A stretch of DNA of 64,000 bases, from contig JBHZQV010000004.1 of the NCBI GenBank assembly GCA_042867185.1, positions 62,001 through 126,000 of the forward strand, in the 5' to 3' direction. Source of the DNA: Xylophilus sp042867185. GTDB taxonomy: Bacteria > Pseudomonadota > Gammaproteobacteria > Burkholderiales > Burkholderiaceae_C. Shown piece after piece: positions 41,270 through 49,235 of the stretch. Numbering within the stretch: position 1 is the stretch's first letter; each line of letters starts with the position of its first letter. A program made the translations under genes and the position numbers. The notes under the pieces are model-generated. The model was not told the origin of the DNA, did no database searches, and saw only the letters and a list, made by a program, of their open reading frames with translations.

Positions 41270-43276
41270 ATGTCCGACGTGCATTCCGATCAACTGCTCA
41301 GCGAAGTCGCGGCGCTGCCCGCGCTGCCGGGCGTCTACCGCTATTTCGACGCCGCCGGCGGCCTGCTCTACGTGGGCAAGGCGCGCAACCTGAAACGGCG
41401 CGTCGCCAACTATTTCCAGAAGAGCCACGGCGGCACCCGCATCGGCCACATGATCAGCAAGATCGTGCGGATGGAGACGACGGTGGTGCGCTCGGAGGCC
41501 GAGGCGCTGCTGCTCGAAAACAACCTGATCAAGACGCAGAACCCGCGCTACAACATCCTGTTCCGGGACGACAAGAGCTACCCGTACTTGAAGATCACCG
41601 GCAACCCGGAGCAGCGCGGCGCGGTGCCCGCATCGCCCGGCACCACCTTTCCGCGGGTGGCGTACTACCGCGGCGCGGTCGAGAAGCGGCACCGCTACTT
41701 CGGGCCGTTTCCCAGCGCCTGGGCGGTGAAGGAATCGATCCAGCTGCTGCAGAAGGTGTTCCGGCTGCGGACCTGCGAGGACACGGTCTTCGCCAACCGC
41801 ACCCGGCCCTGCCTGCTCTACCAGATCAAGCGCTGCTCGGGCCCCTGCGTGGACCTGATCTCGCCCGAGGCCTACCGGGTCGACGTGGCGCATGCCGAGA
41901 GCTTCCTGCGCGGCGACACCCAGCAGGTGATCGGCGCGCTGGAGCAGCGGATGATGGGCCATGCCGAGCGGCTCGAGTTCGAGCAGGCGGCCGAGTTGCG
42001 CAACCAGATGACCGCGCTGTCGCGGGTGCTGCACCAGCAGTCGGTCGAGACCGACACCGACAAGGACGCCGACATCCTCGCGGTGAAGGTGCAGGGCGGC
42101 CGCGCCTGCGTCAACCTGGCGATGGTGCGCGGCGGCCGGCATCTGGGCGACCGGCCGTACTTTCCGGTCCATGTGGAGGACGCGGCCGCTTTGATGGAGG
42201 CCGAGGAAGCCGCCGATGCCGCCGATGCCGCGGACGGTGCGGGTGCCGGCGGCGAGGCCGGCACGCCGGCCCCGGCGGCGCGCCAGCCGGTCGAGGTGCA
42301 GGTGCTCGAGGCCTTCATCGCCCAGCACTACCTGGGCGTGCCGGTGCCGCCGGCCCTGATCACCAGCCACCCGGTGAACCGCATGCTGGTCGAGGCGCTG
42401 ACGCTGCAGAGCGGCAACAAGGTCTCGGCGGTGCACAACCCGCGCGAGCAGCGCCGCATCTGGCTGGAGATGGCGCAGAAGAACGTCGAGCTGCAGCTGG
42501 CGCGCCTGCTGGCCGAGGAGGGCTCGCAGCAGGCCCGCACCCGCGCGCTGGCCGACGCGCTCGACCTGGCGCCCGACGACCTGGATGCGCTGCGCATCGA
42601 ATGCTTCGACATCTCGCACACCGCGGGCGAAGCCACCCAGGCCTCGTGCGTCGTGTTCCAGCACCACAAGATGCAGAACGCCGAGTACCGGCGCTACAAC
42701 ATCGAAGGCATCACCGGCGGCGACGACTATGCCGCGATGCGCCAGGTGCTGACCCGCCGCTATTCAAAGCTCGCCGAGGCGGCGCGCGAATCGGCCGACC
42801 CCGACCACCCCGCCACCAAGACCGCGCGCATGCCCGACCTGGTGCTGGTCGACGGCGGCAAGGGCCAGGTGTCGATGGCGCGCGAGGTGTTCGAGCAGTT
42901 GGGCCTGGACCTGGCGCTGATCATCGGCGTGGAGAAGGGCGAGGGCCGCAAGGTGGGCCTGGAGGAGCTGGTCTTCGCCGACGGCCGCGAGAAGGTCTAC
43001 CTGGGCCGCGACTCGGCCGCGCTGATGCTGGTGGCCCAGATCCGCGACGAGGCGCACCGCTTCGCCATCACCGGCATGCGGGCCAAGCGCGCCAAGATCC
43101 GGGTGGGCGGCAGCCAGCTGGAGGACATTCCGGGCATCGGCGCCAAGAAGCGTGCGCGCCTGCTGCAGCGCTTCGGCGGGGTGCGCGGCGTGGCGGCGGC
43201 CAGCGTGGAGGACATCGCCCGGGTCGAGGGCATCTCGCACGAGCTGGCCGAAGACATCTACCGCGCGCTGCACTGA
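41270..43276 (+). CDS. uvrC: excinuclease ABC subunit C
   Basis: A 668-residue UvrC, making both incisions in nucleotide excision repair with UvrB. The GIY-YIG nuclease (PGVYRYFDAAGGLLYVGKAR) is at residues 15-95 and the UvrB-binding UVR motif (RLEFEQAAELRNQM) near residue 240. The C-terminal RNase H-like nuclease (ECFDISHTAGEATQ) lies near residue 444, and tandem HhH motifs (DIPGIGAKKRARLLQRFG) are at the C terminus. An Ala/Glu/Gly-rich insertion of about 30 residues (around 305-340) interrupts the region before the C-terminal nuclease. Start ATG 41270. pgsA follows, as in many bacteria. Confidence 0.97.
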   Translation: MSDVHSDQLLSEVAALPALPGVYRYFDAAGGLLYVGKARNLKRRVANYFQKSHGGTRIGHMISKIVRMETTVVRSEAEALLLENNLIKTQNPRYNILFRDDKSYPYLKITGNPEQRGAVPASPGTTFPRVAYYRGAVEKRHRYFGPFPSAWAVKESIQLLQKVFRLRTCEDTVFANRTRPCLLYQIKRCSGPCVDLISPEAYRVDVAHAESFLRGDTQQVIGALEQRMMGHAERLEFEQAAELRNQMTALSRVLHQQSVETDTDKDADILAVKVQGGRACVNLAMVRGGRHLGDRPYFPVHVEDAAALMEAEEAADAADAADGAGAGGEAGTPAPAARQPVEVQVLEAFIAQHYLGVPVPPALITSHPVNRMLVEALTLQSGNKVSAVHNPREQRRIWLEMAQKNVELQLARLLAEEGSQQARTRALADALDLAPDDLDALRIECFDISHTAGEATQASCVVFQHHKMQNAEYRRYNIEGITGGDDYAAMRQVLTRRYSKLAEAARESADPDHPATKTARMPDLVLVDGGKGQVSMAREVFEQLGLDLALIIGVEKGEGRKVGLEELVFADGREKVYLGRDSAALMLVAQIRDEAHRFAITGMRAKRAKIRVGGSQLEDIPGIGAKKRARLLQRFGGVRGVAAASVEDIARVEGISHELAEDIYRALH

Positions 43277-43345
43277 GGCGGGCCGCGCCGGCGGCCGGTA
43301 CATCTGCACGCGTTCTGCCCGAAGACCGGGTGGCACAATCGGCCC

Positions 43346-43912
43346 ATGTTCTGGACCATCCCCACCATCATGACCTGGACGCGGATCCTCGCGATCCCGC
43401 TGATCGTGGGGGTCTTCTACCTGCCGATGGCCGAGCACACCCGCAATCTCCTGGCGACGGTGATGTTCGTGGTGTTCGCGGCGACCGACTGGCTCGACGG
43501 CTACCTGGCGCGCAAGCTCAACCAGGCCTCGTCCTTCGGCGCGTTCCTGGACCCGGTGGCCGACAAGTTCCTGGTGTGCGCGTCGCTGCTGGTGCTGGTG
43601 CATCTGCACCGGGCCGACGTCTTCGTCGCGCTGATCATCGTGGGCCGCGAGATCGCCATCTCTGCGCTGCGCGAATGGATGGCCAAGATCGGCGCGTCGG
43701 GCAGCGTCGCGGTGCACATGCTGGGCAAGGTCAAGACCACGGTGCAGATGGTCGCGATCCCGTTCCTGCTCTACCAGGGCACGCTCTTCGGCGTGGTCGA
43801 TACCGGCCTGTGGGGCATCGTGCTGATCTGGATCGCGGCGGTGCTCACCATCTGGTCGATGGTGTATTACCTGCAGAAGGCACTGCCCGAGATACGGGCG
43901 CGCGTACGTTGA
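43346..43912 (+). CDS. pgsA: CDP-diacylglycerol-glycerol-3-phosphate 3-phosphatidyltransferase
   Basis: A 188-residue membrane enzyme making phosphatidylglycerol phosphate, the first committed step to phosphatidylglycerol and cardiolipin. The CDP-alcohol phosphotransferase motif D-G-x2-A-R-x8-G-x3-D-x3-D is complete in DGYLARKLNQASSFGAFL followed by DPVADK. About six membrane spans. Start ATG 43346, 70 bp after uvrC on the same strand; uvrC-pgsA is a common pairing. The C terminus ends about 160 bp before the hupB promoter. Confidence 0.96.
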   Translation: MFWTIPTIMTWTRILAIPLIVGVFYLPMAEHTRNLLATVMFVVFAATDWLDGYLARKLNQASSFGAFLDPVADKFLVCASLLVLVHLHRADVFVALIIVGREIAISALREWMAKIGASGSVAVHMLGKVKTTVQMVAIPFLLYQGTLFGVVDTGLWGIVLIWIAAVLTIWSMVYYLQKALPEIRARVR

Positions 43913-44235
43913 AAACCCGCGGTCCGCAAGAGTATGCATGCGGGTCTTTCGCGGGTGTTGCAAACGGGTTCACGGCGGGTGGAAACGCAGCTCCGCACGG
44001 GTCTGCACCAGGGGTAAAAGCGTCTAGAATCCCGGCTCCGCGCCGTCGCAAGACGGCAGACTTCTTTCTGTTGACACCACCTTTGTCCGTAGCTCTAATC
44101 TGACGCACTGCGCACCACGCCAGTCCTCTTCCGCCCACTCGACTGCAGCCCGCGCAACACGGGCCGCGAGCACGGGGAAGAACCAGACACCACCTACCCG
44201 ACTCCGGTCAACGCCTATCTCTTCGAGGGGATCCT
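43913..44235. other. 323-bp intergenic region upstream of hupB
   Basis: The region between pgsA and hupB holds the hupB promoter (44071-44099) and a 137-nt leader. GCCGTCGCAAGACGGC near 44042-44057 forms a small stem. I see no further gene or known RNA. Confidence 0.5.
44071..44099 (+). promoter_or_regulatory. Sigma-70 promoter for hupB
   Basis: TTGACA (44071-44076), a 17-bp spacer, and TCTAAT (44094-44099) form a near-consensus promoter. It lies about 130 bp upstream of the hupB GTG start and probably also drives the tRNA-Val gene, which follows hupB by 14 bp. Confidence 0.8.
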
Positions 44236-44508
44236 GTGAACAAAACCGAACTGATCGAGCACATCGCCAAAAACGCCGACATCTCCAAGGCCGCCGCCAC
44301 CCGCGCGCTGGAGTCCACCATCGGCGCCGTCAAGACCACGCTGAAAAAGGGTGGAACCGTGTCGCTCGTCGGTTTCGGCACTTTCGCGGTGGGCAAGCGC
44401 GCAGCGCGCACCGGTCGCAATCCCCGCACCGGCGACACCATCAAGATCAAGGCTGCTAAAGTACCGAAGTTTCGTCCGGGCAAGGCATTGAAAGATGCGT
44501 TGAACTGA
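44236..44508 (+). CDS. hupB: DNA-binding protein HU
   Basis: A 90-residue HU-type nucleoid protein with the classic N terminus (NKTELIEHIAKNADISKAAA) and the DNA-binding beta arm GRNPRTGDTIKI followed by the C-terminal helix RPGKALKDAL. HU dimers bend and wrap DNA nonspecifically. The start is GTG at 44236, supported by the GAGGGG ribosome site 5 nt upstream and by family length. It lies behind a near-consensus promoter and only 14 bp upstream of tRNA-Val, with ppiD further on; the hupB-tRNA-ppiD order recalls the hupB-ppiD pairing in other proteobacteria. Confidence 0.97.
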   Translation: MNKTELIEHIAKNADISKAAATRALESTIGAVKTTLKKGGTVSLVGFGTFAVGKRAARTGRNPRTGDTIKIKAAKVPKFRPGKALKDALN

Positions 44509-44522
44509 TTTCCTGTCGCGTG

Positions 44523-44598
44523 GGGTGCTTAGCTCAGTTGGTAGAGCGGCGCCCTTACAAGGCGTAGGTCGGGGGTTCGAGCCCCTCAGCACCCACCA
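44523..44598 (+). tRNA. tRNA-Val (UAC anticodon)
   Basis: A 76-nt cloverleaf with acceptor GGGTGCT/AGCACCC, D arm GCTCAGTTGGTAGAGC, anticodon loop CTTACAA (anticodon TAC), T arm GGGGGTTCGAGCCCCTC-type and encoded CCA. It begins 14 bp after the hupB stop with no promoter visible in between, so it is probably processed from the hupB transcript. Confidence 0.97.
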
Positions 44599-44611
44599 CC
44601 ACCGACACAGC

Positions 44612-44637
44612 AAAAGGCGAACCTTGGTTCGCCTTTT
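44612..44637 (+). terminator. Intrinsic terminator after tRNA-Val
   Basis: AAAAGGCGAACC-TT-GGTTCGCCTTTT is a perfect stem with a T run continuing (TTTTCCTTTTT), 14 nt after the tRNA-Val CCA end. It separates hupB-tRNA transcription from ppiD. Confidence 0.9.
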
Positions 44638-44673
44638 CCTTTTTCCGCTCCGCATCGTCGTTGAAAGAATCCC

Positions 44674-46593
44674 ATGTTTGAGTCCATCCGCAAGCACTCG
44701 AAGATCGTGATGATCGTGCTGTTCTTGCTGATCATCCCGTCCTTCGTATTGTTCGGCGTGGATGGCTACAGGCAGTCGATGTCGTCCAGCGCCACCGTGG
44801 CCACGGTCGACGGCCACGACATCACGCAAGGCGACTGGGACGCGGCCCACCGCCAGAACATCGAACGCATGCGCGCCCAGTCGCCCAACGTCGATACCCG
44901 CCTGCTGGATTCGCCCGAGGCGCGCTACGCGTCGCTCGAGCGCCTGGTGCGCGAGCGGGTGCTGCGCACCGCCGCCGACCAGAAGCGCATCCTGCCGAGC
45001 GATGCCCGCCTGGCCCGCACCCTGCACGACGACCCGGGTGTCGCCGCGCTGCGCGGCCCCGACGGCAAGCTCGACATGGCGCAGTACCGCGAGGCGCTGC
45101 AGCGCCAGGGCATGACCCCCGAAATGTACGAATCCAGCGTGCGCGCCGAGCTGGCGCTGCGCCAGATCATCGACTCGGTGCAGGCCACCGCCTTCGCCAC
45201 CGCGGGCCAGGCCAACGCCGCGCTCGACCCGTTCTTCGAAAAGCGCACCATCCAGGTCGCGCAGTTCAAGCCGCAGGACTTCACCGCCAAGGTGGCACTC
45301 ACCGATGCCGACCTGCAGGCCTACTACCAGCAGCACCAGCAGCAGTTCCGGGTGCAGGAGCAGGCCGATGTCGAGTACCTGGTGCTCGACCTCGACAGCA
45401 TCAAGAAGACCATCGTGCCGACCGAAGCGGACCTGCGCACCTACTACGAGCAGAACCAGGCCAAGCTTGCCGGCCAGGAAGAGCGCCGTGCCAGCCACAT
45501 CCTGCTGACCGTCGCCAAGGATGCGCCCGCCGCCGAGCGCGACAAGGCGAAAGCCAAGGCCGACGAGCTGCTGGTCGCCGCGCGCAAGAACCCGGCGCAG
45601 TTCGCGGAACTCGCCCGCAAGAATTCGCAGGACCCGGGCTCGGCCGCCAACGGTGGCGATCTCGACTTCTTCGCCCGCGGCGCGATGGTCAAGCCTTTCG
45701 AGGATGCCGCCTTCGCCTTGAAGAAGGGCGAGATCAGCGACGTGGTCGCCTCCGACTTCGGCTACCACATCATCATGCTGACCGATATCAAGGCCCCCAA
45801 GGTGCGTACCTTCGCCGAGATGCGTCCCGAGCTGGAAGCCGAATACCGGCAGCAGCAGGCCCAGGCGAAGTTCTCCGAAGCCGCCGAGGCCTTCACCAAC
45901 GCCGTCTACGAACAGGCCGAAAGCCTGCAGCCGGCCGCCGAGCGTCTGAAGCTGACGGTGCGCACCGCCACCAACGTGGCCCGCACCCCTGCACCCGGTG
46001 CGACGGGTGCGCTGGCGAATCCGCGCTTGCTCGAAGCCCTGTTCTCCGCCGATGCGATCGAGAAGAAACGCAATACCGAGGCGATCGAGATCGGCCCGAA
46101 CCAGCTGGCCGCCGCCCGTATCGTGCGCCACACCCCCGCCCAGACGCCGGCCTTCGACGCGGTCCAGGCCAGGGTGCGTGAACTGGCCACCGCCCAGCGC
46201 GCCGCCGAACTGGCCCGCAAGGACGGCGAAGCCAAGCTGGCCGCATGGAAGGCCGATCCGGCCAAGGCCAGCCTGCCCGCCGCGGTGACCGTCTCGCGCG
46301 GCGATCCGCAGCAGCAGCCGCGCGCCGTGGTCGATGCCGCGATGCGCGTCGCGGCAGCGCCCCTGCCGGGATTCGAAGGTGTCGACCTGGGCAGCGAAGG
46401 CTATGCGGTCGTGCGTGTCAACAAGGTCGAGGCCCGCCAGCCCGCCGCCGGCGAAGCCCAGGCCCGCGACCGTGCCCAGGTGGTGCAGTGGTGGAGCTCG
46501 GCCGAAGGCGCCGCCTACTACGAGCTGCTGAAGGAAAAGATGAAGGTGCGGATCAAGGCCGACCGCCCGGCGGCATCGACGGTCGAGGGCTGA
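44674..46593 (+). CDS. ppiD: SurA N-terminal domain / parvulin peptidyl-prolyl isomerase (PpiD)
   Basis: A 639-residue periplasmic chaperone anchored by one N-terminal span (about 11-32, IVMIVLFLLIIPSFVLFGV). A SurA_N-like helical domain follows (about 40-180). A parvulin PPIase domain (about 270-375) has RRASHILLTV, SAANGGDLDFFARGAMV and FGYHIIMLTD. A long helical C-terminal part closes the protein. PpiD sits at the Sec translocon and helps outer-membrane protein folding. Start ATG 44674 lies just after the tRNA-Val terminator. tRNA-His follows on the same strand with its own promoter. Confidence 0.94.
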   Translation: MFESIRKHSKIVMIVLFLLIIPSFVLFGVDGYRQSMSSSATVATVDGHDITQGDWDAAHRQNIERMRAQSPNVDTRLLDSPEARYASLERLVRERVLRTAADQKRILPSDARLARTLHDDPGVAALRGPDGKLDMAQYREALQRQGMTPEMYESSVRAELALRQIIDSVQATAFATAGQANAALDPFFEKRTIQVAQFKPQDFTAKVALTDADLQAYYQQHQQQFRVQEQADVEYLVLDLDSIKKTIVPTEADLRTYYEQNQAKLAGQEERRASHILLTVAKDAPAAERDKAKAKADELLVAARKNPAQFAELARKNSQDPGSAANGGDLDFFARGAMVKPFEDAAFALKKGEISDVVASDFGYHIIMLTDIKAPKVRTFAEMRPELEAEYRQQQAQAKFSEAAEAFTNAVYEQAESLQPAAERLKLTVRTATNVARTPAPGATGALANPRLLEALFSADAIEKKRNTEAIEIGPNQLAAARIVRHTPAQTPAFDAVQARVRELATAQRAAELARKDGEAKLAAWKADPAKASLPAAVTVSRGDPQQQPRAVVDAAMRVAAAPLPGFEGVDLGSEGYAVVRVNKVEARQPAAGEAQARDRAQVVQWWSSAEGAAYYELLKEKMKVRIKADRPAASTVEG

Positions 46594-46616
46594 GCCGCGA
46601 CAGGGCGCAGAAATTC

Positions 46617-46644
46617 TTGAAGCGCCCGCGCGCCGCGCTATAAT
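46617..46644 (+). promoter_or_regulatory. Sigma-70 promoter for tRNA-His
   Basis: TTGAAG (46617-46622), a 16-bp spacer and a perfect TATAAT (46639-46644) lie 12 bp before the mature tRNA-His 5' end. This is a strong stable-RNA-type promoter with a GC-rich discriminator. Confidence 0.85.
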
Positions 46645-46655
46645 CCGGTTCTTGC

Positions 46656-46732
46656 GGTGGTTGTAGCTCAGTTGGTAGAGTCCAGGATTGTGATTCCTGT
46701 TGTCGTGGGTTCGAGCCCCATCAGCCACCCCA
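46656..46732 (+). tRNA. tRNA-His (GUG anticodon)
   Basis: The cloverleaf has the extra 5' G(-1) opposite C73 typical of tRNA-His, acceptor GTGGTTG/CAGCCAC, D arm with GCTCAGTTGGTAGAG, anticodon loop containing GTG, T loop GGTTCGAGCCC and encoded CCA ending at 46732. Confidence 0.96.
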
Positions 46733-46741
46733 GTATTGCGT

Positions 46742-46772
46742 GAAAACGGCCTCCCTTGCGGAGGCCGTTTTC
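46742..46772 (+). terminator. Intrinsic terminator after tRNA-His
   Basis: GAAAACGGCCTCC and GGAGGCCGTTTTC form a perfect 13-bp stem around CTTGC, 10 nt downstream of the tRNA 3' end, with T-rich sequence at the end of the stem. Confidence 0.88.
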
Positions 46773-46812
46773 GTTCGTGCCCGTTTTTTCACGTCTGTCC
46801 ATGCGGCCTACC

Positions 46813-46850
46813 CGGTAGAGTCCTCCATAGGTTCTCGCTAAGCTCTACCG
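46813..46850. promoter_or_regulatory. Inverted repeat upstream of the exosortase gene
   Basis: CGGTAGAG (46813-46820) and CTCTACCG (46843-46850) are exact inverted copies with a 22-bp spacer, 47 bp before the exosortase start. GGTAGAGTCC also occurs in the neighbouring tRNA-His. It may be an operator or a hairpin; function is unknown. Confidence 0.35.
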
Positions 46851-46896
46851 ATCAAAACGCCCCGCGCACTATTCGTTGCTGTAGGTTACGTCCACC

Positions 46897-47418
46897 ATGC
46901 TCCGCTTCTTCTTGATCTTTCTCGGTGTGCAGGGCCTTCTGTTCGGCGTCAACATGCTGACCCCGGTCCAGCAGTACGCGGTGCTGCCATGGACGGCCGC
47001 CCTGGCGCATGTCTGCGCCTGGCTGGTCATGGCTTTCGACACCACCACCGCAGCCGCCGGGAAGGTGCTGTTCAACACCGTCACCGGTTTCGGAGTTTCG
47101 ATCGAGCCGGGGTGCAACGGCATCGAGGCCTGCATCGTGCTGGCCGCGGCGATCGTGGCGTTTCCGGCCGGCTGGCGGCACAAGCTGCGCGGCCTGGCGG
47201 TGGGGCTGGTGGCGGTGCAGGCCCTCAACGTGGTGCGGGTGATCAGCCTGTTCTACCTGGGGCAGTGGAACGACACCGTGTTCCGCTTCGCCCACGAGTA
47301 CCTGTGGCAGGCGCTGATCATGCTCGACGTCTTGGTGGTCTGGCTCTGGTGGGTCAAGGGCATCCCCAGGGCGGCGCCTGCGGCTGTGCCCGACGCGGCC
47401 ACGGCGACGACCGCATGA
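46897..47418 (+). CDS. xrtH: exosortase H (IPTLxxWG-CTERM type)
   Basis: A 173-residue compact exosortase with multiple spans. The presumed catalytic triad is present: Cys73 in EPGCNGIEAC, Arg114 in ALNVVRVISL and His133 in FAHEYLWQA. The short length and adjacent partner gene fit exosortase H, which is proposed to process and sort proteins bearing a C-terminal IPTLxxWG-CTERM signal, probably for surface release. It overlaps the downstream membrane-protein gene (ATGA), so the pair is co-translated. No CTERM substrate is encoded in this window. Confidence 0.87.
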   Translation: MLRFFLIFLGVQGLLFGVNMLTPVQQYAVLPWTAALAHVCAWLVMAFDTTTAAAGKVLFNTVTGFGVSIEPGCNGIEACIVLAAAIVAFPAGWRHKLRGLAVGLVAVQALNVVRVISLFYLGQWNDTVFRFAHEYLWQALIMLDVLVVWLWWVKGIPRAAPAAVPDAATATTA

Positions 47419-48056
47419 ATGCCACCGCGCCCGCCGTCGCCTCGCCGCCACGACCGGCGCCCTCCCTGCGCAGGTTTTTCCTGCTGGGGCTGGCATGGCT
47501 GGTCGTGCTGACGGCCGGGTGGCTCGCGGTATCGCCCTGGACCTCGTATCCGTCGGCGGTGCTGGCCCGCATCGGGCTGGAGGCCGGGGCACCGTACTGG
47601 ATCCGAAAAGTGCAGCTGCACCCCGCGCGGATCGACGTGGAAACCCGGCTGGAGGTCGTCACCCAGGGCCCGGCCGGCAAGATGCGGGGCGAGATCGATG
47701 TCAGCGCCAAGCCGGCGCACTATGCCTACGGTCTTCCGGTTTTCCTGGCGCTGTTGCTGGCCGCGCGCAGCCGGTCGCTGGTGCGGCGGGCGCTGCTCGG
47801 CTACCTGGTGCTGCTGCCGTTCCAGGCCTTCAGCCTGGCGTTCGACCTGCTCAAGCAGATGGCGATGGCCGCCGCCGGTACGCCCGGTGCGCTGGGCGTG
47901 TCGCAGTGGCAGCTGGAGGGCATCGCCTACGGCTACCAGTTCGGCGTGCTGGTGCTGCCGACGCTGGCACCGGTGGTCGTGTGGCTGGTGCTCGACCGGG
48001 AATTCTTCCAGTCCGTCGCGGCGCCCTGGCGGCCGGCGGCTGCGGCGCGCGCGTGA
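47415..48056 (+). CDS. exosortase H-associated membrane protein
   Basis: A 213-residue membrane protein with an N-terminal span (LRRFFLLGLAWLVVLTAGWL), a short periplasmic region, then about three further spans (YGLPVFLALLLAA, LLGYLVLLPFQAFSLAFDLL, FGVLVLPTLAPVVVWLVL). Its start overlaps the xrtH stop in an ATGA, the arrangement known for the exosortase H-associated partner protein. It probably assists or recruits substrates to the exosortase; its biochemical role is unknown. It converges with the oxidoreductase gene, the stops being 28 bp apart. Confidence 0.8.
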   Translation: MNATAPAVASPPRPAPSLRRFFLLGLAWLVVLTAGWLAVSPWTSYPSAVLARIGLEAGAPYWIRKVQLHPARIDVETRLEVVTQGPAGKMRGEIDVSAKPAHYAYGLPVFLALLLAARSRSLVRRALLGYLVLLPFQAFSLAFDLLKQMAMAAAGTPGALGVSQWQLEGIAYGYQFGVLVLPTLAPVVVWLVLDREFFQSVAAPWRPAAAARA

Positions 48057-48083
48057 GCCCCTGCGGCGGGACGCCGCCGGTGG

Positions 48084-49070
48084 TCAGTCGGCCGAGTCGT
48101 CCACCATCACCAGTTTGCCCTTGACGCTGCGCGAGCCCATCAGCGCATAGGCGTCCTTGAGCCGGGCCAGGGGCAGGGTGCGGTCGATCACCGGCTTGAT
48201 TTTTCCCTGGGCATACCAGTCGGCCAGCGTGCCCATCATCGCGGCCTGGGCCTTCGGTTCGTGCCGCGCGAAACCACCCCAGAACACGCCCACGACCGAA
48301 GCCCCCTTCAGGAGCGGCAGGTTGAAGGGCAGGGCGGGGATGCCGCCGGCCGCGAAGCCGATCACCAGGTACCGGCCGCGCCACGCGATCGAGCGGAAGG
48401 CCGGCTCGGCCAGGTCGCCGCCCACCGGGTCGTAGACGATGTCGGGGCCACGGCCGTCGGTGAGGGTCTTCAGCGCGGTGCGCAGGTCCTCGCGGCCGTA
48501 GTCGATGGTGGCGTCGGCACCGAGAGACCGGCACAGCGCGCACTTCTCTTGCGACGACGCGGCCGCGATCACCCGCGCGCCGGCCGCCTTGGCGATCTGG
48601 ATCGCGGCGGTGCCCACGCCGCCCGCGGCGCCCAGCACCAGCACCGTCTCGCCGGCCTGCAGCTGGCCCCGGTCCATCAGGGCGTGGAACGAGGTGGCGT
48701 AGGTCATGATGAACGCGGCGCCGTCGGTGTGCGAGAAGCCGTCCGGCAACGGCAGGCACTGGTCGGCCTGGGCCAGCACATGGGTGCCGAAGCCGCCGGT
48801 GCCCTGCAGGCAGGCCACGTTCTGGCCGACCCGCAACTGCGCCACGCCCTCGCCCAGCGCCTGCACCACGCCGGCGAATTCCGATCCTGGCACGAAGGGC
48901 AGCTCGGGCTTGGTCTGGTACTTGTTCTGCACGATCAGCAGATCGGGAAAATTGAGGCTGGCCGCGCGGATCCGCACCAGCACCTGGCCCGGGCCGGGGA
49001 CCGGGGTGTGCAGTTCTTTCCAGGCGAGGGCGTCGACGCCGGTGGGTGTTTCGCAAAGCCAGGCATGCAT
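48084..49070 (-). CDS. NADPH:quinone oxidoreductase family (zinc-independent MDR)
   Basis: A 328-residue medium-chain dehydrogenase/reductase of the quinone-oxidoreductase type. A GroES-like N-terminal half contains ASLNFPDLLIVQNKYQTKP and PFVPGSEFAGVV. The Rossmann half has the nucleotide motif VLGAAGGVGTAAIQIAKAAG and DIVYDPVGGDL. Zinc-ligand cysteines are absent, fitting reductases that use NADPH to reduce quinones or enones. Start ATG 49070 (MHAWLCETP). It is divergent from surE with 165 bp between. The physiological acceptor is unknown. Confidence 0.88.
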   Translation of the reverse strand: MHAWLCETPTGVDALAWKELHTPVPGPGQVLVRIRAASLNFPDLLIVQNKYQTKPELPFVPGSEFAGVVQALGEGVAQLRVGQNVACLQGTGGFGTHVLAQADQCLPLPDGFSHTDGAAFIMTYATSFHALMDRGQLQAGETVLVLGAAGGVGTAAIQIAKAAGARVIAAASSQEKCALCRSLGADATIDYGREDLRTALKTLTDGRGPDIVYDPVGGDLAEPAFRSIAWRGRYLVIGFAAGGIPALPFNLPLLKGASVVGVFWGGFARHEPKAQAAMMGTLADWYAQGKIKPVIDRTLPLARLKDAYALMGSRSVKGKLVMVDDSAD

Positions 49071-49235
49071 GGGCGTGTGTCTCCGGAAGGGGGGCGTTCG
49101 GGCGGGGCGGCTGCCCCGGGCGCGGGCCATCATAGGGGCCGCGCGCGCGCAAGTTTTGTCCCTCTGGCGACCGGGCCTTGCCGCCGGACGGGGCGGATGG
49201 CGCCACCTACAATCCGCCTGCACTTCGCGGACCCC

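Noticed and set aside
46656..46850. Integration (att) site at tRNA-His
   Set aside because: Only a 10-nt match to the D-arm region recurs downstream, not the tRNA 3' end, and no integrase is nearby.
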